From NCBI RefSeq assembly GCF_001552215.1, contig NZ_BCQT01000014.1, forward strand, positions 161,486 through 225,485: DNA of 64,000 nt, read 5' to 3'. The position numbers and the translations under genes were made by a program. The stretch comes from Actinomadura macra NBRC 14102 (lineage in GTDB: Bacteria > Actinomycetota > Actinomycetes > Streptosporangiales > Streptosporangiaceae). The notes beneath the pieces were generated by a model that worked only from the letters and a program-made list of their open reading frames with translations, did not search any database and was not told the origin of the DNA. Of this stretch, positions 34,347-42,249 are shown one piece after another (position 1 is the stretch's first letter; each line of letters starts with the position of its first letter).

Positions 34347-35582
34347 ATGTCTCCCTCTGATACCGCCCGCGAGATCGTCGTGCTCGGATCCACCGGCACG
34401 ATCGGAACCCAGGCGCTCGATGTGGTCCGGCGCAACCCCGGCCGGTTCCGGGTGACCGGCCTCGCGGCCGGCGGCGGCCGGGTCGGGCTGCTGGCCGAGC
34501 AGGCGCTGCAGTTCCGGCCCGAGATCGTCGCGGTGGCGAAGGCGTCCGCGGCGCAGGAGCTCCAGCTCGCCTTCTACGCCGAGGCCAAGCGGCGCGGCTA
34601 CGCGGCCGGCGACTACGCCATCCCCAAGATCGTCGCCGGTCCGGACGCGGTGGCCGAGGTCGCCGGGTGGCAGTGCGACGTCGTGCTGAACGGGGTGACG
34701 GGCGCGCTCGGCCTGGCCTCCACGCTGGCCGCACTGGACGCCGGACGGACGCTCGCGCTGGCCAACAAGGAGTCGCTGATCATGGGCGGCCCGCTGGTCA
34801 AGGAGCGGGCGCGTCCCGGGCAGATCGTCCCGGTCGACTCCGAGCACTCGGCGCTCGCGCAGTGCCTGCGCGGCGGGCGGGCGGAGGAGGTGCGACGGCT
34901 CGTGCTGACCGCGAGCGGTGGCCCGTTCCGCGGCCGGAGCCGCGCGGAACTGGCCGACGTCACGGTCGAGCAGGCGCTGGACCATCCGACCTGGGACATG
35001 GGACCCGTCATCACGATCAACTCCGCGACCCTCGTCAACAAGGGGCTGGAGGTCATCGAGGCGCACCTGCTGTTCGACGTCCCGATGGACCGGATCGGGG
35101 TCATGGTGCATCCCCAGTCGGTCATCCACTCGATGGTCGAGTTCACCGACGGGTCCACGCTGGCGCAGGCGAGCCCGCCCGACATGCGGTTGCCGATCGC
35201 GCTCGGCCTCGACTGGCCCGACCGCGTTCCGGACGCCGCCCCCGCGGTCGACTGGACGGCGTCCCACACGTGGGAGCTGTTCCCGCTGGACGACGAGGCG
35301 TTCCCGGCGGTGGCGCTGGCACGCCGCGCAGGTGAGCTCGGCGGCACCGTACCCGCCGTCTACAACGCGGCGAACGAGGAGTGCGTCGAGGCGTTCCGCG
35401 CTGGGCGGCTCCCCTTTCTCGGGATCGTCGACACCATCGCGAGCGTCGTCGACGAGCACTGCGACGGGCACCGTATAGAAGGGCACGGTTCGGGCATGTC
35501 TGCGGAACTGACCCTGGACGACGTCCTCGCCGCCGACGGGTGGGCACGCGCCAGGGCCAGGGAACTGACCGGACTGGACTGA
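34347..35582 (+). CDS. dxr: 1-deoxy-D-xylulose 5-phosphate reductoisomerase
   Basis: A 411-residue enzyme for the second MEP-pathway step (DXP to MEP with NADPH). NADPH-binding GSTGTIGTQALDV opens the protein; LANKESLI and the metal/substrate residues in VDSEHSALAQCL (Asp, Glu) follow, as do SGGPFRG, the HPTWDMG motif and YNAANEE. I start at the ATG at 34347 (GGGCGGG upstream); ATGs at 34314 and 34326 are in frame but without ribosome sites. The site-2 protease gene follows after 36 nt and ispG after that, a conserved actinobacterial order. Confidence 0.95.
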   Translation: MSPSDTAREIVVLGSTGTIGTQALDVVRRNPGRFRVTGLAAGGGRVGLLAEQALQFRPEIVAVAKASAAQELQLAFYAEAKRRGYAAGDYAIPKIVAGPDAVAEVAGWQCDVVLNGVTGALGLASTLAALDAGRTLALANKESLIMGGPLVKERARPGQIVPVDSEHSALAQCLRGGRAEEVRRLVLTASGGPFRGRSRAELADVTVEQALDHPTWDMGPVITINSATLVNKGLEVIEAHLLFDVPMDRIGVMVHPQSVIHSMVEFTDGSTLAQASPPDMRLPIALGLDWPDRVPDAAPAVDWTASHTWELFPLDDEAFPAVALARRAGELGGTVPAVYNAANEECVEAFRAGRLPFLGIVDTIASVVDEHCDGHRIEGHGSGMSAELTLDDVLAADGWARARARELTGLD

Positions 35583-35618
35583 CCCCGGGAGCCGCCCGGG
35601 GGACCCCTGGGGGCTCGG

Positions 35619-36818
35619 ATGGCCTTTCTCCTCGGCGCCGTCGCCTTCGTCGTCGCGCTGCTGGTGTCGGTGATGCTGCACGAGGGCGGGCACCTGCTGA
35701 CCGCCAAGCGGTTCGGGATGAAGGCCACGCAGTACTTCGTCGGGTTCGGCCCCACACTGTGGTCGTGGCGGCGGGGCGAGACCGAGTACGGCGTCAAGGC
35801 GATCCCCCTGGGCGGTTTTGTGAAGATCGTCGGGTACACGCCGCTGGAGGAGATCGACCCTGCCGACCGGGACCGCGCGTTCTACCGGCAGCCCGCCGGG
35901 CGGCGTGCGGTCGTGATCGGCGCCGGGGTCGTCGTGAACCTCGTGTTCGCGTTCCTGCTGCTCATGGTGATGGCGATGACGGTCGGCATCCGGGACCCCG
36001 GTTCGGTCACGACGACGGTGGACGAGGTCACGGCGTGCGTGCCCGAGCGCGTCCAGGACGACTGCACCGGAAGCGGGACGCCTTCCCCCGCGGCCGCCGC
36101 TGGGCTCCGCGCCGGTGACCGGGTCCTTTCCTTCAATGGCGTCCGCGTCGCCGACTGGGCGGAGTTGCGGGAGGCCATCGGCGACACGAAGCCGGGGCGG
36201 ACGGTCCCGGTGGTGGTGCGGCGGCCCGGCACGTCCCTGCCGCTGACGTTGCGGATGCGGCTCGCGGACGTGGACGGGCGGGCGTTCGTCGGCATGTCCG
36301 CGCGGACCGTCGGGCAGGGCTACGACCGGACGGGCCCCGTGGACGCCGCGGTGTTCGCGGGACGCGCCACCGGCACCACCATCGCCGGGATCGGGAAGGT
36401 CCTGGTGGACCTTCCGTCCGCGATCCCCAAGCTGTTCACCTCGGAACGCGAGAGCACGCCCGGCGGCCAGGTCGGCAGCGTTGTCGGCGCGACGGAGGTG
36501 TCCGGGCAGATCTTCTCCTCCGAGAGCACAGGGCGCGACAAGCTCGCCCTGTATCTGTCGTTGGTCATCTCGGTGAACATCTTCCTAGGGGCGCTCAACG
36601 TCTTGCCGCTGCTGCCCCTGGATGGCGGCCATCTGGCCGTGATCGTCTACGAGCGCGCACGCGCTCGCGTCGCGCGCGCTCGGGGCCGTCCAGATCCAGG
36701 GACGGTTGATATGACGAAACTCATGCCCATCACCTACCTGGCCGTTCTGCTACTGGTGGGGCTGGGGGTGCTGCTGATTCTCGCCGACCTCGTGAATCCG
36801 CTCCGGCCACCGCAATGA
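35619..36818 (+). CDS. Site-2-type zinc metalloprotease (RseP/Rip1-like, M50)
   Basis: A 399-residue intramembrane protease. The zinc motif HEGGH is at residues 21-25 within the first helix. A PDZ domain lies between helices (about 125-205, including PAAAAGLRAGDRVLSFNG), and the last zinc ligand is in LPLLPLDGGH near residue 335. Such proteins cut anti-sigma factors and other membrane proteins; in mycobacteria Rip1 sits in the same dxr / rip1 / ispG order. Start ATG at 35619. Its substrate here cannot be seen. Confidence 0.93.
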   Translation: MAFLLGAVAFVVALLVSVMLHEGGHLLTAKRFGMKATQYFVGFGPTLWSWRRGETEYGVKAIPLGGFVKIVGYTPLEEIDPADRDRAFYRQPAGRRAVVIGAGVVVNLVFAFLLLMVMAMTVGIRDPGSVTTTVDEVTACVPERVQDDCTGSGTPSPAAAAGLRAGDRVLSFNGVRVADWAELREAIGDTKPGRTVPVVVRRPGTSLPLTLRMRLADVDGRAFVGMSARTVGQGYDRTGPVDAAVFAGRATGTTIAGIGKVLVDLPSAIPKLFTSERESTPGGQVGSVVGATEVSGQIFSSESTGRDKLALYLSLVISVNIFLGALNVLPLLPLDGGHLAVIVYERARARVARARGRPDPGTVDMTKLMPITYLAVLLLVGLGVLLILADLVNPLRPPQ

Positions 36819-36954
36819 TTCAAAGATGTTTACGTAGCGTGTTCATGTGGTCACACTATTGCGTACCGGTCACCGTCACCGCATTCGCGCGGGACGCCTA
36901 GGCTGGTACGGGCCGACGCCTCCGGGGTGAGCAGAGGCGAGTCAGAGGAGTGGG

Positions 36955-38148
36955 ATGAGCGTTTCTTTGGGTATTCCGACGATCCGTGGCGAGGGCGACG
37001 GGGAGGGGGAACCGAGTCCGGTCGCGCCCCGGCGCCGGTCTCGGCAGATCATGGTGGGGGACGTACCGGTGGGCGGGGACGCCCCGGTGTCGGTGCAGTC
37101 GATGACCACGACCCTCACCGCCGACGTGAATTCCACGCTGCAGCAGATCGCGGAGCTGACCGCGTCCGGCTGCCAGATCGTCCGGGTCGCGGTGCCGTCG
37201 CAGGACGACGCGGACGCGCTGCCCGCGATCGCCCGCAAGTCGCCGATCCCGGTCATCGCTGACATCCACTTCCAGCCCAAGTACGTGTTCGCCGCGATCG
37301 ACGCCGGCTGCGCGGCCGTCCGCGTCAACCCGGGCAACATCAAGAAGTTCGACGACAAGGTCGGCGAGATCGCACGCGCCGCGACCGACGCGGGCACCCC
37401 GATCCGGATCGGGGTGAACGCCGGGTCGCTCGACAAGCGGCTGCTGGAGAAGCACGGCAAGGCCACTCCGGAGGCGCTGGTGGAGTCGGCGCTGTGGGAG
37501 TGCTCGCTGTTCGAGGAGCACGGCTTCCGCGACATCAAGATCTCGGTCAAGCACAACGACCCGGTCGTGATGATCGCGGCGTACCGGCAGCTCGCCGCCG
37601 CGTGCGACTATCCGCTGCACCTCGGCGTCACCGAGGCCGGGCCCGCCTTCCAGGGCACCGTCAAGTCGGCGGTGGCGTTCGGGGCGCTGCTGGCGGAGGG
37701 CATCGGCGACACGATCCGGGTGTCGCTGTCGGCGCCGCCGGTCGAGGAGGTCAAGGTCGGCGCGGCGATCCTGGAGTCGCTGGGGCTGCGCAAGCGCGGT
37801 CTGGAGATCGTGTCCTGTCCGTCCTGCGGGCGGGCGCAGGTGGACGTCTACACCCTCGCCGAGCAGGTCACCGCCGGGCTGAAGGGCTTCCCGGTGCCGC
37901 TGCGCGTCGCGGTGATGGGCTGCGTGGTGAACGGGCCGGGTGAGGCGCGCGAGGCCGACCTCGGCGTCGCCTCCGGCAATGGCAAGGGGCAGATCTTCGT
38001 CAAGGGCGAGGTCGTCAAGACCGTCCCCGAGTCGCAGATCGTCGAGACCCTGATCGAGGAGGCCATGCGCATCGCCGAGGAGATGGGCATTGAGATCGGC
38101 GAGGACGGCTCGGCCACCGGCCCCGGCGCGGACGTCATCGTGAGCTGA
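36955..38148 (+). CDS. ispG: 4-hydroxy-3-methylbut-2-enyl diphosphate synthase
   Basis: A 397-residue GcpE/IspG that converts MEcPP to HMBPP, the penultimate MEP step. TIM-barrel part: SVQSMTTTLTADV, VADIHFQP and RIGVNAGSLD. Iron-sulfur ligands are Cys288 and Cys291 in CPSCGR and Cys323 in MGCVVNGPGE; catalytic Glu330 follows. The first 28 residues are a Pro/Arg-rich extension. The gene is followed by a clear intrinsic terminator. ATG at 36955 follows a GAGGAG. Confidence 0.96.
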   Translation: MSVSLGIPTIRGEGDGEGEPSPVAPRRRSRQIMVGDVPVGGDAPVSVQSMTTTLTADVNSTLQQIAELTASGCQIVRVAVPSQDDADALPAIARKSPIPVIADIHFQPKYVFAAIDAGCAAVRVNPGNIKKFDDKVGEIARAATDAGTPIRIGVNAGSLDKRLLEKHGKATPEALVESALWECSLFEEHGFRDIKISVKHNDPVVMIAAYRQLAAACDYPLHLGVTEAGPAFQGTVKSAVAFGALLAEGIGDTIRVSLSAPPVEEVKVGAAILESLGLRKRGLEIVSCPSCGRAQVDVYTLAEQVTAGLKGFPVPLRVAVMGCVVNGPGEAREADLGVASGNGKGQIFVKGEVVKTVPESQIVETLIEEAMRIAEEMGIEIGEDGSATGPGADVIVS

Positions 38149-38194
38149 CGCGGCGGGCGAGGCCGTGAGCTGACGGCCGCGGAACACGGCAGGA

Positions 38195-38224
38195 GGGCCC
38201 CGGGTGCGCACCCGGGGCCCTTTT
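38195..38224 (+). terminator. Intrinsic terminator after ispG
   Basis: A perfect 26-nt palindrome, 38195-38220 (11-bp stem GGGCCCCGGGT with a GCGC loop), is followed at once by TTTT. A textbook rho-independent terminator closing the dxr / protease / ispG unit. Confidence 0.9.
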
Positions 38225-38263
38225 CGTGATGCGCGTGCCCCGGGCCGGGACGTCCGGGACTGT

Positions 38264-38305
38264 CACGAGGTTCCGTGGATCTTGTCACGATTCGGCATCC
38301 ACTCG
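38264..38305 (+). promoter_or_regulatory. Duplicated upstream element, copy 1 (before hydrolase 1)
   Basis: About 42 bp starting CACGAGGTTCC and containing GTCACGATT and GCATCCACTCG, about 140 bp before the first tandem hydrolase gene. A near copy lies before the second hydrolase gene (40226-40268). A further shared block, ACAATCTtCAC, sits at 38341. Likely a shared promoter or operator. Confidence 0.5.
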
Positions 38306-38402
38306 TGGGGGGCTCTGTCGGCGCGCTTGACCGGAGCGCCACAATCTTCACCGATTTGCCCGTATGTCTGACTCAATCTGAGTCGGCACGTTAGGGGGAT
38401 AT

Positions 38403-40049
38403 GTGAAGAGGATCGTTGTCGTGGCCGCAGTGGCCGGGCTCGGTCTCACCGGACTGGGCGCCACAAGCGCACAGGCCCAGGGCCCGTCCGCCGGATCGGC
38501 GGGAGCGTTCGACCCCGCCGCGCTGAAGTGGCACACCTGCCCCGCGGACTTCGTCAAGACAGTGCATGATCTTTACGACGTGCTGTACCCGGTCTCCAAG
38601 ATCGTGCAGTGCGCGGAGCTCCAGGTCCCGTTGGACTACGCCAAGCCCAAGGGCAAGAAGATCACGCTGCAGCTCACCCGCACGCCCCACACGGGCACGG
38701 GCGCTGCCAAGGGGGACATCGTCGTCAACCCGGGCGGTCCCGGTGGAGGCGGCGCGCTGTTCGGTCCGCGCGTGTTCGCGCAGAACTCCGCTCCGATGCG
38801 CGAGGCGTTCAACGTCATCGGCTTCGACCCGCGCGGCGTCGGCATGAGCGTTCCCGCGGTCAGTTGCGACCCGAACTACACCAACGCTCCGCGACCCGAC
38901 TACGGCACCGGCGACCGCAAGTCCGTCGCCACGTGGCTGAAGAAGGCGAAGGGCTACGCGGACGCCTGCAAGAAGGCCGACAAGGTCGGGCTGCTGAACC
39001 ACATCAAGACGGTCGACTCGGTCAACGACGTCGAGTCGATCCGCAAGGCCCTCGGCAACAAGAAGCTCGACTGGTACGGCGCCTCCTACGGCACCTACCT
39101 CGGTTCCACGTACGCGACCCTGTACCCGAAGAACGTCGGCCGCATGGTGCTGGACGGCAACGTCGGCCCGTCCGATGTCTGGTACGACGCCAACCTGAAC
39201 CAGGACGTCGCGTTCGACGAGAACATCGAGTACTACTTCGGCTGGATCGCCAAGTACGACTCCGTCTACCACCTGGGCACGAAGCAGTCGCACGTCCGTA
39301 AGTTCTTCTACGGACTGCGCGCCAAGCTCAAGAGCGAGCCGGTCTACTACAAGGACCCCGACAGCGGCCAGACCATCGCCGTCGGCCCGGACGAGCTGAC
39401 CGACACCATCCAGAACGCCGCGTACCGTCGCAGCCAGGCCGTCTGGCACGGCTACGCCGCCGGCCTCTCGGCGTACAAGGCCGGCAACACCGCGGCGTTC
39501 GCGCAGACCTTCGGTGCCCAGACCACCGGCGGTGCCGACGACAACAGTTACGCCGTCTACGACGCCGTGCAGTGCACCGACGTCCAGTGGCCGCTCAGCT
39601 GGAAGAAGTGGCAGCGCGACAACGAGAAGATCAACAAGAAGCACCCGTTCCTGACCTGGGGCAACGCCTGGTACAACGCGCCCTGCCTGTACTGGCCCGC
39701 CAAGGCCGGCAAGCCGGTGGACGTCGGGCGCACCAAGGGCCTGCCGAAGAACATCCTGCTGTTCCAGTCCACCGCCGACGCGGCCACGCCGTACGCCGGC
39801 GCGCTGGAGATGCAGCGCAGGCTCAAGGGCTCGCACCTGGTCGTCCAGGACGGCGACCGCACGCACTGCATCGTGCACCGCGGTTCGGCGGCTGTGGACG
39901 CCTACTTCGACGCCTATTTCCTCAAGGGCGAGCTTCCGGGCAAGTCGACCGTCCACGTCCCGCAGCTCGGCGACCCGACCCCGCCGTCGGGTGCCTCGGC
40001 CAAGACCCTGTCCGGCACCGGGATCCTGAAGAACGACGTCATCCGCTGA
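38403..40049 (+). CDS. Secreted alpha/beta-hydrolase, tripeptidyl aminopeptidase-like (copy 1)
   Basis: A 548-residue secreted hydrolase. Signal peptide MKRIVVVAAVAGLGLTGLG followed by ATSAQA; no lipobox. Catalytic residues: oxyanion loop NPGGPGGGG, Ser228 in WYGASYGTY, Asp in STADAATPY and His in GDRTHCIVH; a C-terminal TAP-like domain binds the substrate end. Relatives (Streptomyces Tap, mycobacterial hydrolases) remove N-terminal tripeptides from peptides outside the cell. GTG start at 38403 follows TAGGGGG. First of three tandem homologues; terminators separate them. Confidence 0.9.
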   Translation: MKRIVVVAAVAGLGLTGLGATSAQAQGPSAGSAGAFDPAALKWHTCPADFVKTVHDLYDVLYPVSKIVQCAELQVPLDYAKPKGKKITLQLTRTPHTGTGAAKGDIVVNPGGPGGGGALFGPRVFAQNSAPMREAFNVIGFDPRGVGMSVPAVSCDPNYTNAPRPDYGTGDRKSVATWLKKAKGYADACKKADKVGLLNHIKTVDSVNDVESIRKALGNKKLDWYGASYGTYLGSTYATLYPKNVGRMVLDGNVGPSDVWYDANLNQDVAFDENIEYYFGWIAKYDSVYHLGTKQSHVRKFFYGLRAKLKSEPVYYKDPDSGQTIAVGPDELTDTIQNAAYRRSQAVWHGYAAGLSAYKAGNTAAFAQTFGAQTTGGADDNSYAVYDAVQCTDVQWPLSWKKWQRDNEKINKKHPFLTWGNAWYNAPCLYWPAKAGKPVDVGRTKGLPKNILLFQSTADAATPYAGALEMQRRLKGSHLVVQDGDRTHCIVHRGSAAVDAYFDAYFLKGELPGKSTVHVPQLGDPTPPSGASAKTLSGTGILKNDVIR

Positions 40050-40120
40050 CGCCGTCCTCCCGCTGACGGGCGTCCGCCGAGGCGGGATCCTCCGCCGACG
40101 CGGCGTCACGGCTGAACGCG

Positions 40121-40152
40121 GAGGGCCCTGGGGAGCGATCCCCGGGGTCCTT
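40121..40152 (+). terminator. Hairpin between hydrolase genes 1 and 2
   Basis: GGGCCCTGGGGA, GCGA loop, TCCCCGGGGTCC form a stem with minor mismatches followed by TTCC, placed 72 nt after the stop. Terminator-like but without a long T-run. Confidence 0.5.
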
Positions 40153-40225
40153 CCGCGTCGTCCCAACGCGCCATCCGACGGTGCCGCTCGGTGCCGTGCC
40201 GGCGTGGTCGAACGATGCTTCACAT

Positions 40226-40268
40226 CACGAAGTTCCCGCGGATCCAGTCACGATTTCGCATCCACTCG
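40226..40268 (+). promoter_or_regulatory. Duplicated upstream element, copy 2 (before hydrolase 2)
   Basis: CACGAAGTTCC..., GTCACGATT and GCATCCACTCG in the same order and spacing as at 38264, about 170 bp before the second hydrolase start; a shared ACAATCTcCAC block follows at 40304. Indicates that the promoter region was duplicated with the gene. Confidence 0.5.
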
Positions 40269-40395
40269 GGACGGCCCCTCCCGGCATCCGCGGCCGGACC
40301 GCAACAATCTCCACGCAATCCACGCATCGGCTATGCACCGGCGTGCTTTCCCCGGCTCCCACCGGCCCGCGGAGCCGCCGGTCCTAGGGGGTTAG

Positions 40396-41997
40396 GTGAA
40401 GAGGATCGTAATCGTCACGGCCGCGGTGGCCGTGGCAACCGGCGGCACCGCCGCCGCCATCTCCGCGAGCGCGTCCGCGAGCCCCTCGGGCAACGCGAGC
40501 ACCGTCGCCGCCAACGCGATCGCCTGGGGCAAATGCGAGGTCAGCGGCCCGGACGACCCCATGAACACGGCCGAGTGCGCCCAGGTCCCGGTGCCGCTCG
40601 ACTACCGGAAGCCGAACGGCCGCAAGATCTCCATCGCGGTGTCGCGCTTCAAGCACACCGACACCAAGAACTACCAGGGCGTCCTGTTCGTGAACCCCGG
40701 CGGCCCGGGCGCCAGCGGCCTGCCGTACGCACCGGCCCTCGCCCGGTGGCTCGGCGGAGTCGGACACGCCAAGACCGCCGCGAAGTACGACATCATCGGC
40801 TTCGATCCCCGCGGTGTCGGTTCCAGCAAGCCGGCGCTGTCCTGCGACCCCCACTACTCCGACCCGATCCGTCCGGACTATGTCCCCGGGTCGGCCAAGG
40901 AGGAGAAGGTCTGGATCGCCAAGTCGAAGAAGTACGCCCAGGACTGCGCCAAGCAGTACGGCTGGCTGCTGCCGCACATGCGCACCACCGACGCCGCACG
41001 CGACGTGGACACGATCCGTGCCCTGCTGGGTCAGAAGAAGATCAGTTGGTACGGCTTCTCTTACGGCACGTACTACGGCGCCACCTACGCCACCCTCTTC
41101 CCCAAGCGCGTGCATCGCATGGTCCTGGACGGCAACGTCAACCCGAAGACCGTCTGGTACGACTCGCAGCTCGAACAGGACAAGGCGTTCGAGCGCAACA
41201 TGAAGTCCTGGTGGGCCTGGACGGCCAAGTACGACGCGCTCTACCACCTCGGCACGACCGAGAAGGCCGTCGAGGCGAACTACTACAAGGCGCGTACGGC
41301 GGCCAAGAAGGCCCCGATCGGCGGCAAGATCGGTCCGGACGAGCTCGACGACATCGTGCTGAGCGCCGGCTACAACACCGGCTACTACATCCCGTTCGCG
41401 CGCGCCCTGTCGCAGTGGATCGACGGCAAGGACCCCTCCGGCCTGCTCGACTGGCTCAATGCGGGCGGTGAGGACAACGGCTTCGCCGTCTACAACGCCG
41501 TCCAGGCAGCGGACGCCAAGTGGCCGCGCACCTGGAGCAAGTGGCACAACGACGCCGTGAAGCTCTACAAGCAGGGCTACCGGTTCAACACCTGGAGCAA
41601 CGTCTGGTTCAACGCCCCCATCGCGTTCTGGCCGTTCCAGGGCGGTCCGGCGCTGAAGCTGAGCGGCAAGGGCGCCCCCGGCATGCTGCTCGTGCAGTCC
41701 ACGCAGGACGCGGCGACACCGGTCGCGGGCGGTCTTGAGATGCACAAGACGTTCCCGGCTTCGCGCCTCGTCTTCGAGGTCGGCGGCAAGACCCACGCCA
41801 ACACCCTCAACGGCAACGCCTGCCTGGACGACAAGGTCGCGGCCTACCTCGACAGCGGCTGGCTGCCGAAGAGCCACCGCGGCCCCGACGTCCTCTGCAA
41901 GGCCGTCCCGGAGCTGAACGACCCGGACCCGACTGCGGCGGCGGCGAAGGCGGCTGGCGCCAAGACGGGTAAGGACCTTCCGGTCGGACGCCCGTAG
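40396..41997 (+). CDS. Secreted alpha/beta-hydrolase, tripeptidyl aminopeptidase-like (copy 2)
   Basis: A 533-residue homologue of the preceding gene. Signal peptide MKRIVIVTAAVAVATGGTAA, then Ala/Ser-rich sequence. Oxyanion loop NPGGPGASG, Ser222 in WYGFSYGTY, Asp in STQDAATPV, His in GGKTHANTL. GTG start at 40396 with GGGGG upstream; the first seven codons and the upstream element closely match copy 1, so copies 1 and 2 are the more recent pair. Expected to act outside the membrane on peptides. Confidence 0.9.
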   Translation: MKRIVIVTAAVAVATGGTAAAISASASASPSGNASTVAANAIAWGKCEVSGPDDPMNTAECAQVPVPLDYRKPNGRKISIAVSRFKHTDTKNYQGVLFVNPGGPGASGLPYAPALARWLGGVGHAKTAAKYDIIGFDPRGVGSSKPALSCDPHYSDPIRPDYVPGSAKEEKVWIAKSKKYAQDCAKQYGWLLPHMRTTDAARDVDTIRALLGQKKISWYGFSYGTYYGATYATLFPKRVHRMVLDGNVNPKTVWYDSQLEQDKAFERNMKSWWAWTAKYDALYHLGTTEKAVEANYYKARTAAKKAPIGGKIGPDELDDIVLSAGYNTGYYIPFARALSQWIDGKDPSGLLDWLNAGGEDNGFAVYNAVQAADAKWPRTWSKWHNDAVKLYKQGYRFNTWSNVWFNAPIAFWPFQGGPALKLSGKGAPGMLLVQSTQDAATPVAGGLEMHKTFPASRLVFEVGGKTHANTLNGNACLDDKVAAYLDSGWLPKSHRGPDVLCKAVPELNDPDPTAAAAKAAGAKTGKDLPVGRP

Positions 41998-42020
41998 CGG
42001 TGCACGGAGACGTTCCAGGC

Positions 42021-42101
42021 ACTGAGGTCCACGCGGACTGAGGTCTACATGCGCTGAGTCCGCGTCTTCCGAAGTCCGCGTGTACCGAAGTCCGCGTCTA
42101 C
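42021..42101. repeat. Five degenerate 16-17 bp tandem repeats
   Basis: Five consecutive units between hydrolase genes 2 and 3. The last two, CGAAGTCCGCGTGTAC and CGAAGTCCGCGTCTAC, differ at one base; the first three are related (ACTGAGGTCC..., CTGAGTCCGCGTCTTC). Non-coding, directly before a long hairpin. Confidence 0.75.
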
Positions 42102-42108
42102 TGGCGTT

Positions 42109-42161
42109 GCGGCGTGCTTCGCCGTCCTCCTGCTTCCACGGAGGACGGCGAAGCACGCCGC
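42109..42161 (+). terminator. 22-bp perfect hairpin after hydrolase 2
   Basis: A perfect stem of 22 bp: left arm 42109-42130 (GGCGTGCTTCGCCGTCCTCC plus two outer bases), 9-nt loop, right arm 42140-42161. No T-run follows. Probably a strong terminator or RNA-stabilising stem. Confidence 0.65.
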
Positions 42162-42249
42162 CATTCGTTCGGAGAGAACCCGGCTCGCGGTGGAATCGCC
42201 CAATCCGCGGTTCGGCGGCTCCCGGGCAGGCCGCCGGTAGAAAGCGGGA

